DNA of 64,000 nt from Rhyacophila brunnea (lineage: Eukaryota; Arthropoda; Insecta; Trichoptera; Rhyacophilidae). Below, one piece after another: positions 1 to 11,260 of the stretch (its first letter is position 1; each line of letters begins with the position of its first letter). The notes beneath the pieces are model-generated. The model made no database searches. It was not told where the DNA came from and was given only the letters and a program-made list of their open reading frames with translations. The stretch is taken from NCBI GenBank assembly GCA_022495005.1, contig JAGYXB010000056.1, forward strand, positions 1,674,001 to 1,738,000, given 5' to 3'. Position numbers and translations under genes: made by a program.

Positions 1-440
1 ACAGTATGAAGGAGTATGAAGATTCGCAGATGATACCACGCTAATCGCTGCTGATCAAAGATAATCTCTCAGAACTGACACACTCGGTAGAGGGAGAGAA
101 ATGCAAATACGGCCTCCTTATTAATATGAATATACTAACAACATTAATATTGAACAACATAATTTGAAAACACTTTTAAGAAATACATAACCTATACAAG
201 TTTACTTATAAATGAATGATACACCTACGTATTCAAAAATCTAGTATTAAAAGTAGTAATCTAGTATTAAAAAACTAAGTGCCAGTGCAAGTCTGACACC
301 GGTTAGTAGGTAATTAAGATAATTATAAAATACAAAAGTCGATTGCCAATAAGTAACAAAATGTAGAAAGCGCTTCAGAGACTATTGTAAAAAACCATTG
401 GTTAACGTCTTCGCAATTAGATAGGACACATATAGTTTAG
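1..440. other. AT-rich non-coding, nothing recognised
   Basis: I see no convincing reading frame, repeat or RNA gene here. The sequence is AT-rich, with a short local duplication of a tctagtattaaa motif near 240-275. Confidence 0.5.
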
Positions 441-445
441 TGGTG

Positions 446-520
446 CACATGAGCACGAATTCCGGGGGCGCAGGTTCGAATTCTGCTGGGTGTAGTAACG
501 TCAGCTGAATTCAGAACTAT
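446..520 (+). repeat. tRNA-derived SINE head (fragment)
   Basis: A split RNA polymerase III promoter is visible. The A-box-like tagtttagtgg is followed about 35 bases on by the B-box-like ggttcgaattc, held in a short T-arm stem (gcag/ctgc). No acceptor stem pairs, so this is not a working tRNA gene. It most likely marks a tRNA-derived SINE. The body after it (to about 540) matches nothing else in the window that I could find. Confidence 0.5.
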
Positions 521-660
521 TCTACCTCACATTTTAAATATGGTCAAAGTGTTCTTTGAAACACCCTATTTAAGTTATTTATTATTTATATAGCCAGATT
601 TATGTAGGTATCTACTATTATTTTTATCAATAGTCCTACTAAAATATGATGGTTATAGGA

Positions 661-1355
661 CGATTCGGCGCCGGGACAACTGTACGAATGAAATTCGAAA
701 ATAAATAGACGTTCGTCAATTATAGGTTATACCTTTAAAATAAATATTTAATACTTAGCGAGAATTAAATATGCACTCGTAAATAAAGATTTAATTGTGC
801 ATAATATGTTTAAATTCCAACGAGAAGAGAGTTCTTTTATTTTTTACCACGTTTTTATTAGCTCGTATTCTTGTTTGTCCAAGATTTGTATTGGACGATT
901 GAAGATTTTTAACTAACTTCCCGACTAGCTAGACATTTTAAACTTTTAGAACATATCAGAACACGACGACAATGCATTCTTTTAATACTTTTAGCCATTT
1001 TTAAGCAGAATTGTGTTCATTTTCAGATTAATTCTGTTTTGTATGGAAAGTTATTATTGTTGGTTGCTAAGGGGGTCCTAGCAACTAAATTATTAATATA
1101 TACGTGCCTTATTATGGAAATTAATATGAAATGTCAAAGTGACATTTCAGTATTCTCTATTTATTCAGTATTTCTATCGAGTACAATAAAAAGTTTTTAT
1201 TAATACTTACATAGAATTGTCAAGTTTATATGATTCAAAAGAAAATTTAAAAACGTGGTATATAAAAAGTTCTTTTTATCTTGTAATTATTTATAAGAAG
1301 CTTCGGGCATAGATAATAATTATCGATCTGCAATAATTGTCACAAAAATGTTTGT
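661..1355. mobile_element. MITE family D, partial copy split by a nested MITE
   Basis: Positions 661-842 and about 1290-1345 align, in reverse orientation, to the complete D element at 13536-13952. Both share the ggcgcc end, the aaataaatagacgttcgt block, the aaatatgcac block and the gagaagagagtt block. The D sequence stops at about 842 and resumes at about 1290 (gcttcgggcat / gcctcagacat), with family E in between. E therefore inserted into D. The far end of D is missing. Confidence 0.6.
843..1289 (+). mobile_element. MITE family E, copy 1, nested in D
   Basis: This 440-450 bp repeat shares long blocks with 22025-22478 (same orientation), and with 23795-24690 and 32545-33050 (inverted). Landmarks are gctcgtattcttgtttgtcc near the left end, cttcccgactagctagaca, a gaaatgtcaaagtgacatttc palindrome and aaaagttctttttatcttgt at the right end. 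The inner terminal parts are inverted (ccacgttttta / taaaaacgtgg). It has no coding capacity. The superfamily is unknown because no clear target duplication is visible. Confidence 0.65.
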
Positions 1356-3040
1356 TGTATAATTACGTTGGCTGGAGATTAAGGGTCGTATGCATGAGAT
1401 TCCCAAAAACCTTATAGGCTATATACTGCACGTTTGTATGCATGAGTACAAACGTAATTAGCTGTTAAATGACGTCACGAATGTGACATCTCATGTGTCA
1501 TGGTGTTCTTATTATAAAATTTCATACCCCGATAAATAATTTGAAATTGTAAATGCGTCTGAAAGTGTGCGAACGGTACCATATAAATTTAATATTTATA
1601 CATGAATAATTATTATGAACTTTAAATTATTTATCAGCTATTTTATCACATGTATTTTATAATTATTCTACTGTACGAAAGGATAAAGTATTACAGTAAA
1701 CTTTTCCATTTGGTGGCAACACTGAATACATTTGGTGGCAATACTGAATATTATTATGACTAACTCCACTTCAATTATTATGAGATGTCAAAACAGAATA
1801 AGAATAAATAACAGAAAATGCAAATGATTTAGATAATAATATGTAATGATTTCTGTATAATATTATCATTTATACCAATCACCGTATGACACTATTGATG
1901 TTTCCAGTGTATTTGAGAGTTGTGCCTTGTTAATTACAGTTATCTTACAATAATTAACTAGGTAGGTAGGTACGATAATATTTTGAAGAACGCAGAATGC
2001 TTCCAATTGTATATTTTAATACCAGATACAGCAGTAGGTACATATTTTTGCGGTGGTTTAGCGGAGATATTTTATCGTAATCTTACGTCAGTCCATCATA
2101 TGTCTCCCCTTAGTTTTTTATGGTATGTTATAACTTAATAGACTGAATTTTTTAAAAAATAAAAATATTGACGAAGTATGTACAATTATTATTATTATAT
2201 CAAACAATGCCTATTTCTGGTGCTTATTACTTAAGTTCTAAAATAGGTTTTTTCACTTGAAAGAGTAATAATTTGCCGACAATAATATAATAAATAGGTT
2301 TCTGTCTTTAATTTGACGTGTATTATACTTAATAAAATTGATTACGTAAAAATGTATACAAATACTAAAGTATTTAGTAGGTATTATTAATCAATAACAT
2401 ACAATAAATCTAATGTAGTATGTTTCATCGTTATACTTTCAAAAAATTATTAAACAATTAATTTAAAATCTTTTATTAAAAGTTATTTCCGAATTGATTG
2501 ATGACATTATAGTGCAAATATAAAATAATATGTCAATGTGTCACAAAATGCAATCAAAGCATCGACAGGTATTTGTTTGGTTAGTGCCGACAAAAGCGCA
2601 TGTTTCATGAAATAGTTACAAAATATTTAAACAGGCAAAACAGCTGTTTGAAAAATGTATGCATTTTATTTTAAATTTATAATATATTTTTTAAAAGTCG
2701 TTCAACTCGGTTTTATTTGATTTGAATAAATTAATTTATTAAATAAACACTTGGAGTGTTTACGGTAAGGCGAGTTGATTGACATATGAACTCATAACAA
2801 TCTACTGCAGGTTTTTTTTTGTTAAATAAATAATAATAAAAGGAAGCAGACAATAAAATATCATACGATCTGATAGATGTCGTTAAGCTGATGCAATGGC
2901 AATAATTAATAATTTTTATTACACGTTGGTTTAGTAGGTGTAGCATAATATTAATAATATTTAGTTTACACTTCCCTATACTCAATTGTTTTGTGTTAAT
3001 TTCTATTTATTTTTAAATGATTAATAATAGAGATACTAAT
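1356..3040. other. AT-rich non-coding stretch
   Basis: No gene recognised. Local features are a 9-bp-arm hairpin near 1429-1455 (acgtttgta/tacaaacgt), a 22-bp unit repeated twice at about 1707-1750 (catttggtggcaa-actgaata), and GGTA microsatellite near 1960. The reading frame on the minus strand at 2731-2985 has low-complexity composition and no family resemblance, so it is not called. Confidence 0.5.
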
Positions 3041-3046
3041 AATAAA

Positions 3047-3250
3047 CACGAGCTCCGCCTCATTTTTTAAGAAATAATGTCCGATGATGCCGCCAACGTG
3101 TAAACCGCACCAAACGGTGAATTTTTGAGGATGTAATAGAGTCTGCATGATCTCTTCTGGATTCGTTTCACTTCATAATTTTATGTGCCAATTTTGCAAT
3201 AAAGCAACGGGTCAGTTTCCAATTATTGCTCCAGAGCCCAATCGGCAAAA
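3047..3250 (-). pseudogene. mariner-like (DUF4817-type) transposase fragment
   Basis: Read on the minus strand in three shifting frames, this gives pieces typical of the DDE transposases that carry an N-terminal DUF4817 helix-turn-helix in insects. They are FADWALEQ (about 3226-3249), then SETNPEEIMQTLLHPQ, then KFTVWCGLHVGGIIG followed by HYFLKNEAELV (to about 3050). In the family these lie in order before the second catalytic aspartate. Stops and frameshifts interrupt it, and the piece between the KI and W residues is shortened. It is an old fragment with no terminal repeats in view. The family call is from recalled motif order, not from a search. Confidence 0.6.
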
Positions 3251-4239
3251 TAATTATGCAAATGATGGTCTCGTGGTTATAATTCTTGCAGCAGTTGGAT
3301 CTTATATGGATGTAGGGAAATATATGTGTGCATTTTTTTCCAGGTAATGAACGGATATAGCCCAAATTGCTGCGACCAACGACAAATTGATAAATTTTGA
3401 TTTTTTCCTCATTTTCGTTTACTGCTGTACCTAATATTTTGAAGTTATACTTCTTTTAGCGCGTTTGGGAAAACAGATCAGAGTGTATTTTTGACGTGTG
3501 ACGAAGTTGTGCGCGCCGATGCAACCTAATTTATTAATACTAGCTGAGCCAGCTGGCTCTCGCCAGTCTGTCTCGCTAGGTCTTGCAGACAGCTTTTCAT
3601 CATAGTGACTTGGTGTTGGATTTTAATATAATAATTGTAAAGTGTGTATAGACGGCGCCATAGTTTTCCCTTCGGGATGGATTTTCATTCACGCCAGACA
3701 ATTGAAAATTTATCTGATTTGTCAGTTTTACGATATGCATGTCGTCACCGCAAATACAAATTTGGAGTCATGTGCGTAGTCTATTCTGGAGTCTGGCCTT
3801 CTCAATATCATCTGACACCATTTCAGGCTGCTAAGCCTAGCAAAACAGCTGGCAATCGCCGATTGCTACCACTGTCATTTTAATTTTAATACAATATATG
3901 TGTAGGTATGTGCATTTAAATATGATAAATAGTTATGCATCTCAATCGTGATCATCATAAATAGCGATCCAATATAACGCGAATATTAATCTCTTTTGGG
4001 TCCCATTTACATAATAGAAAAAGGTTAGCAGCATAAAAAATAAATTTAAACATTATTTTGTTTCATTGTCTATAAAAAATAAATGCTTGGAGCCACAGAA
4101 TAATATTTTAAAAATCATATTTTGTTTTAAAAAATTACCTTAAACAATATAGTTTCCCGGTGCGGGACATTCATATCGAGACAAATGTTGATAAATAATG
4201 AAGTAATACATATTATATCTGATAAGAATAGGAATTTAT
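3251..4239. other. Non-coding stretch with a solo MITE end
   Basis: At about 3440-3465 there is a gttatacttcttttagcgcg motif that matches the terminal repeat of the element at 15352-15724, so one end of that family is probably present. The plus-strand frame at 3644-3883 (79 codons) resembles nothing I recognise, and its start has no support. The rest is AT-rich with GGTA repeats. Confidence 0.45.
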
Positions 4240-7200
4240 AAGACCTAAAGATGTGGAATCAGCTTAAAAAGGTCTTCATCCAGCAGTGGATTGATACAGG
4301 TTGATGACGATAATGACGATATAAATGGGTAGGTAGGTAGGTCACAAATTTAAAAAAATATTGCAGTTTATATGACCAAGAAGAGTAGAATTAGGTTGGG
4401 ATAACCTTCATCCAGCAGTGGATTAATCTTGGTTGATGATGATAATGATGATATTATGAATGGGAAAATATAATATCAGCAATTTTGATAAATATAGTAA
4501 TTCATATGACTGACAGAAATTCAAACAACTTAGAGAGGCCTTCATCCACCGGTGGATTGATTCAGGTTCATAATGATAATGGAAATATAAATATATATAA
4601 TATATTATCACCGATTTTGATAAATACAGCAATTCAAATGACAGAAAAGAGTAGAATCAGGCATGGGAGGCCTTTATTCAGCAATAGATGGGTTCAGGTC
4701 AATGATGATAAAGACGATAGAAATAGGTATAATATAGTAGTAGAATCAGGTTGCGGAATTCTTCATCCAGCAGTGAATTGATCCTGGTTGATGATGATGA
4801 TGACGATATGAATATGTAGATAAATGTAATATCACCGATTTTGATAAATACAGAAATTCATATCACAGAAAGGAGTAGAATCAGGCTAAGGAGGTCTTTA
4901 AGTAGTGGATTGGTTTAGGTCGATGATGATGATGATATGAATATGTAAATAAATATAATATCACCGATTTTGATAAATACAGAAATTCATATGACAGAAA
5001 AGAGTAGAATCAGGCTAGCGAGGTCTTTATTAAGCAGTGGATTGGTTCAGGTCGATGATGATAATGATGATAATGATAATGATGACGATATGAATATGTA
5101 GATAAATATAATATCACCGATTTTGATAAATACAGCAATTCATATGACAGAAAGGAGAAGAATCAAGGTAGTGAGGTCTTTATTAAGCAGTGGATTGGTT
5201 TAGGTCGATGATGATGATGATGACGATATGAATATGTAGATAAATATAATATCACCGATTTTGATAAATACAGCAATTCATATGACAGAAAGGAGTAGAA
5301 TATGGCTAGGGAGGTCTTTATTAAGCAGTGGATTGGTTCAGGTCAATGATGATGCTAATGATAATGATGATAATGACGATATGAATATGTAAATAAATAT
5401 AATATCACCGATTTTGATAAATACAGAAATTCATATGACAGAAAGGAGTAGAATCAGGCTAGGGAGGTCTTTATTAAGCAGTGTATTGGTTCAAGTCGAT
5501 GTGATGATGATGATGATGATGATGATGATGACGATATGAATATGTAGATAAATATAATATCACCGATTTTGATAAATACAGAAATTCATATCACAGAAAG
5601 GAGTAGAATCATGCTAAGGAGGTCTTTATTAAGCAGTGGATTGGTTCAGGTCGATGATGATGATGATGACGATATGAATATGTAAATAAATATAATATCA
5701 CCGATTTTGATAAATACAGAAATTCATATGACAGAAAAGAGTAGAATCGGGCTAGCGAGGTCTTTATTAAGCAGTGGATTGTTTCAGGTCGATGATGATG
5801 ATGATGATAATGATGATAATGACGATATGAATATGTAAATAAATATAATATCACCGATTTTGATAAATACAGCAATTCATATGACAGAAAGGAGTAGAAT
5901 CAAGCTAGGGAGGTCGTTATTAAGCAGTGGATTGGTTTAGGACAATGATGATGATGATGACGATATGAATATGTAAATAAATATAATATCACCGATTTTG
6001 ATAAATACAGAAATTCATATGACAGAAAGGAGTAGAATCTGGCTAGGGAGGTCTTTATTAAGCAGTGGATTGGTTCAGGTCAATGATGATGATAATGATA
6101 ATGACCATGTGAATATGTAGATAAATATAATATCACCGATTTTGATAAATACATCAATGCATATGACAGAAAGGAGTAGAATCAGGCTAAGGAGGTCTTT
6201 AAGTAGTGGATTGGTTCAGGTCAATGATGATGATGATGACGATATGAATATGTAAATAAATATAATATCACCGATTTTGATAAATACAGAAATTCATATG
6301 ACAGAAAGAAGTAGAATCTGGCTAGGGAGGTCTTTATTAAGCAGTGGATTGGTTCAGGTCGATGATGATGATGATGATGACGATATGAATATGTAGATAA
6401 ATATAATATCACCAATTTTGATAAATACAGCAATTCATATGACAGAAAGGAGTAGAATCTGGCTAGGAAGGTCTTTATTAAGCAGTGGATTGGTTCAGGT
6501 CAATGATGATGATAATGATAATGACCATATGAATATGTAGATAAATATAATATCACCGATTTTGATAAATACATCAATTCATATGACAGAAAGGAGTAGA
6601 ATCAGGCTAAGGAGGTCTTTAAGTAGTGGATTGGTTCAGGTCAATGATGATGATGATGACGATATGAATATGTAAATAAATATAATATCACCGATTTTGA
6701 TAAATACAGAAATCCATATGACAGAAAGGAGTAGAATCTGGCTAGGGAGGTCTTTATTAAGCAGTGGATTGGTTCAGGTCGATGATGATGATGATGATGA
6801 CGATATGAATATGTAGATAAATATAATATCACTGATTTTGATAAATACAGAAATTCATATGACAGAAAGGAGGAGAATTAGGCTAAGGGGGTCTTATTAA
6901 GCAGTGGATTGGTTCAGGTATATGATAATGATGATGATGATGATGACGATATGAATGTGTAGATACATAATATCACAGATTTTGATAAATACATACATTC
7001 ATATGACAAAAGGAGTAGAATCAAGCTAGGGAGGTCTTTATTAAGCAGTGGATGGATCCTGGTTGATGATGATGATGACGATATGAATATTTAAATAAAT
7101 ATAATGTCACCGATTTTGATAAATACAGAAATTCATATGACAGAAAGGAGTAGAATCTGGCTAGGGAGGTCTTTATGAAGCAGTGGATTGGTTCAGGTCG

Positions 7201-8065
7201 ATGATGATGATGATGACGACGATATGAATATGTAGATAAATATAATATCACCGATTTTGATAAATACAGAAATTCATATGACAGAAAGGAGGAGAATTAG
7301 GCTAAGGGGTCTTTATTAAGCAGTGGATTGGTTCAGGTATATGATAATGATGATGATGATGATGACGATATGAATGTGTAGATACATATAATATCACAGA
7401 TTTTGATAAATACATACATTCATATGACAAAAGGAGTAGAACCAAGCTAGGGAGGTCTTTATTAAGCAGTGGATGGATCCTGGTTGATGATGATGATGAC
7501 GATATGAATATGTTTTTAAATATAATATTACCGATTTTGATAAATACAGCAATTCATATGACAGAAAGGAGTAGAACCGGGCTAGGGAGGCCATTATCCA
7601 GCAGTGGATTGGTTCAGGTCGATGATATAAGAATGATAGAAATAGGTATAATATCGCAAACTCGTTAAACCGATAGTAGTAGAATCAGGTTGCGGAACCC
7701 TTCATCCAGTAGTGGATTGATCCTAGTTGATGATGATGATGATGATTTTGATGACGATATGAATATGTAGATAAATAACATTAGAAATTCAATACTGTCA
7801 AGAATACAATCAACGTAGAGAGGCCTTCATCCAGCAGTGGATTTATTGAGGCTTGTGATAATAATGGCATTATATATAGATAGGTAGATTATAATATTAT
7901 ATCACTGATTTTGATAAATATAACAATTCATGTGTAAGTAAGGAGTAGAATAAGGCTGAGGAGGCCTTCATCCAGCAGTGTATAGGTCAAGATTGATGAT
8001 GATAGGGATGAAAAAAATAGGTAGATATTATACAATATCACACATTTTGATAACTATAACAATTC
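4240..8065 (+). repeat. LINE-tail-derived tandem satellite array with higher-order structure
   Basis: About 25 tandem units of about 135-155 bp occupy this block. Each unit has a variable GAT/GAC microsatellite, then gatatgaatatgtagataaa, then atcaccgattttgataaata, a cagaaaggagtagaatcagg block and an aagcagtggattggttcagg block. The spacing of the caccgatttt motif runs 144, 135, 141, 144, 135, 141, 144, 134, 141 from 5990 to 7249, so three units form a 420-bp higher-order repeat seen at least three times (starts near 5990, 6410 and 6830). Outer units are more diverged and their lengths vary with the GAT run. The unit resembles the 3' end of the LINE fragments at 42440 and 54915. Short frames full of His-His-His are the microsatellite translated and are not genes. 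Confidence 0.9.
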
Positions 8066-9139
8066 GTATTAATTTCTTTCATTGTTTGCAATGGCAACTT
8101 TTTTAGTATGGAAATTAGTAGCCTAGGTAATTATTCAATAACAAAAATAGTGGGTGAACAGCCACAAAGTATTTTAAAAAATCAAATTTGGAATATCACA
8201 TTATCTATGAAATGGCCGTCAGTGGCGTACCCCGCTGTCAAAAGATATTATACGTATTAAATTGTACCAAAATTATGGTTTTTTCACCGGAAAAAGTGCG
8301 CCAATGCCTACATTACGATATTTGAATAAAAATAATCGAATTCGTTTGTCAAATAAAGGATTAGAAGGTCTTAAGCGACAAAGACGTCATTCTGACAGGC
8401 GTGGACAGTAAATATGGCGATCGTATACGGTGTGTAAGAAAATATCGGATATAAAAGTCAAGTACCTGTAAAATCATTGAAAATTTGTGAAATGTGGTCA
8501 ATTCAAACGGTAGATGAATCGGTAGCGCTCATTTTGAAGTGAAGATGGAAAAATAACAATAAAATGTCGCTTAAATGAGCCGTTAGTGAATTTTCCAAAA
8601 TCTCTTAGGATAATAATATATAGGAGATGATGATATTAATTTTGTTCTAGAGGGTACATGCGCATGCGCATAGTGTCATTTAGTTAGTCGTTCAATACAA
8701 CCAAGTAAACAGCACGTGTTGTAAACATAACCAATATTTTTAGACTGCTAATGTACATTCATAAAACTTTATTTATATTGGAGTGTATATTTATTTTTCA
8801 TTGTAAAGATTGTGTATCAAGATTTGAGGCTATATTGATGTATTATTTATGAATAAAATTATATATCAATAAATAAATAAATATTGTGAATGTTGAGTTG
8901 GTAAATATTTTAAAATAATATATTAAATTTGATTTTTTATTAATTCATCATGGGCATTTCTGAATCAATTATAACCGCTGTATGGCAAAGTTGAGTTTTG
9001 GTCCAATACAATAATTAAATTACAATTATTATGTGCTATATGAGACACAGATGAATCACGTACGTTTTTATCAACCTAATCCACTGTAATATTATTTTTC
9101 AGTAGGCACATTCTTTCGACGTTTTGGTATTATTTAGTT
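8066..9139. other. Non-coding, unclassified
   Basis: No reading frame or repeat partner was recognised. Between about 8200 and 8600 the base composition is a little less AT-rich than its surroundings, and it could be the decayed remains of coding or element sequence, but I cannot assign it. Confidence 0.4.
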
Positions 9140-9306
9140 ATTGCATCATTAGACTTTAGAGAGCATGTGGTTTGAAATCTATCCACAGTTTGACGAATGG
9201 CTTGCTCAGATGGACGATTATGTGTGCCATAAAAATCACGAAGTCGTCTATAACTTGCGCGAATCAACTGCTGATTTTCAAAGTAAATTTAGATACTTTG
9301 GTTCAT
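9140..9306 (-). pseudogene. DUF4817 N-terminal domain of a mariner-like transposase (fragment)
   Basis: The minus strand from an ATG at 9306 reads MNQS, one stop, then IYFENQQLIRASYRRLR and DFYGTHNRPSEQAIRQ followed by TVDRFQTTCSLKSND. This is the N-terminal helix-turn-helix (DUF4817) found at the start of a large insect mariner-like family. The FYG.HNRPSE and IR..V..F pattern is what I recognise. Downstream (below 9140) the homology decays. It may be the same family as the fragment at 3047-3250, which holds the later catalytic region. It is broken and not expressed as a transposase. Confidence 0.65.
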
Positions 9307-9365
9307 GATGCGTGACTCTATTGATAGTGTTTTGCCAGACTACACTGATCATACATGTTAAAAAG

Positions 9366-10235
9366 GGAGACACCACAGAACAGATAATAAATAGAATACC
9401 GATAGGCAATATTCAATACGCCGCATGGTGAAGCAGGCTTTTGAATGTGTGAGTATCCTACGAAAATGAAGCACGCATTATGCACGAGCAATAGTGTGTG
9501 TAATAAATACACCAACATTAAATGAGCGTAAATGCATAAACCGAGAGCAGCTCTTAGTATTCGAAGTAAAACGTATTCTTAACACGTGTGTAAGTTTAAC
9601 CCGGATTTTCCTTACACGAGTCGGTTACCTGCTATCGCCTTACCCGTTGTGTATTTCAGTTACCATTATTTCTGAGTTCCCTGGGAGACACATTATCATT
9701 GCTTGGCTTGACAGTAACTGTCAAGCCAAGAAATGATAATGTGTCTGTTAGCCCTTTCGTAAGATGTATCTAAGCAACAAAAAAAAAACACCCGTTATAT
9801 TGTGACGTCACTGCGAATCAGACCTGGCGGTCCCGGACGAAAGGCCAGCGTCTTACGCATTGGATAACGAGAGCTGATATTATTATTCCATGTACAGAAG
9901 TATTGTAAGTAAAGTGTAAGACCAGGGAAGTCAGAAATAATGGAAACTGAAATACCTAACGGTTAAAGCAGGTAACCGATCTCGAGTGAGGAAGAATTCG
10001 GGATAAACTTAAGCACGTGTCAAGAAAACGTCATAAGTACGTCGAATACTAAAAACTGCTTGCGGCTTATGCATTGTCGCTCATTTAATATTGGCGTATT
10101 ACACGTCCATAATGCGTGATTCATTTTTGTACGAAACTCACACATCTAAAACCTTGCGTCAAAATGTCATGTATTGAATATAACCTATCGGAATTCAATG
10201 TATTAATCTGTTCTATGTGGAAGACATTCAGACCA
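9366..10235. repeat. Fold-back pair of dispersed repeat M (copies M1 and M2)
   Basis: M1 (about 9366-9685) and M2 (about 9919-10235) are inverted copies of one about 320-bp repeat. M1 starts cacagaacagataataaatag and ends tttctgagttccctgg; M2 reads the reverse of this. Single copies occur at 42858-43178 (same sense as M1) and 63361-63566 (same sense as M2, internally deleted). The spacer carries a 61-nt hairpin (9686-9746). The M family is not coding and its class is unknown. Confidence 0.7.
9686..9746. repeat. Near-perfect 61-nt hairpin
   Basis: Arms 9686-9715 and 9717-9746 are inverted copies (agacacattatcatt-cttggcttgacagt) with one mismatch and almost no loop. The hairpin sits at the junction where M1 ends, inside the larger fold-back. 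It could be a young inverted duplication or a short hairpin RNA source; nothing in the sequence decides. Confidence 0.8.
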
Positions 10236-10781
10236 GTGGACAGAGAGAGGGGAATCCTTTTTCAAAAAGTGTGTCCTCAATGATGATGAATTAACAATAA
10301 ATCTATTACAATGAATTATCAAACATTATTTCAGTTTTAGAGTTATTATAGGTGGCATACTTTTTTATAGTGTGAGGGTGGAAAAAACGAATGTATTACA
10401 TGAGCGCAGGCGGCTAATGAAAACAGGAACTAGCCTCTAATCAAGGTCCGGTAATTAGTTACGTCATTCCGAATGTAATAGTTTGTTTCCAAGTCATAAA
10501 TTATAGCCTTTGTCCAAGCTACGCACTGTGTTATATGGTGGCAAAGCAATTCAAATTACCAACCTATAATAATGATTGCATTCGAATCAAAAAAGTTGAA
10601 CGATACGAAAAAAAGGTATTATATTATCTTATATTAGATACTTATTTAATTTGACATTATTCAAAAAGCGAAACCGGACATGCCCAACTGGTCTTTTTAA
10701 AATAATGGGGAACATTTTGCAAAGCACGAAAAAGATTTATAGGGCGGATTTTGACCATTTAAACTTCATTAATAATTATTA
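10236..10781. other. Non-coding, nothing recognised
   Basis: AT-rich sequence with no frame, no detectable repeat partner and no RNA gene signal. Confidence 0.5.
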
Positions 10782-11260
10782 AGGGATTGCAATAGAAGTA
10801 TTTTAAAACCAGTTTTCAATTATTTATCGATACCGAAATACCGGTTTCAAAACTCTAATATACCGGTATTTTCGGTATTAAGAAAACATAGGTACCTACC
10901 TACCTACAAATTTATGTTTTGCAAAAACTGATTTAATGTTATTTTTTCATTACTTAACACTATATTGTATATTAAATTAGTTGTACTTACTTGTTTTATG
11001 CTGCCAAAATGCAAATATAAACTGAAACCAACAAAAGTTAAATACAACTAAAATAAGATTCCTCAAATAGGTATAAGTATAGACTTGTCGCAATGAATTA
11101 ACATATTTCAAAAAAGAAAACATTCATGGAAAATATTTACAATTATTTCATTACTATTGATCCAACGTTGATAGTAGGTACATCCAACAAACGTTGAATT
11201 TAAGAGAGATTTTCTTTAATATAGATATAGATATATTATTCATTCAGTACTGCAATCCCT
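10782..11260. mobile_element. MITE family H, ccggtattt palindromic element, copy 1
   Basis: It opens with gggattgcaata and closes with tgcaatccc, a terminal inverted repeat. The left part is rich in ataccggt/accggtat palindromes and contains tatcgataccgaaataccgg. The same blocks occur inverted at 58570-58907. A GGTA/TACC microsatellite lies inside (about 10890-10908). The minus-strand frame at 11259-11465 overlaps its right end and is not called. Confidence 0.65.

Noticed and set aside
3644..3883. 79-codon plus-strand frame as a small gene
   Set aside because: No family resemblance, no repeat copy to test conservation, and no promoter or splice support; left as unassigned.
5609..7594. Series of minus-strand frames rich in His and Tyr (60-88 codons), as if a repeated small protein family
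   Set aside because: They are the GAT microsatellite and satellite unit read in one frame; length and frame change from unit to unit, and they follow the tandem repeat exactly.
4240..8065. CRISPR-like array
   Set aside because: Units are long and directly tandem with no unique spacers, in a eukaryotic repeat setting.
9747..9918. tRNA-like SINE on the minus strand in the M fold-back spacer
   Set aside because: Only loose similarity to an A-box and anticodon region; no B-box of acceptable quality.
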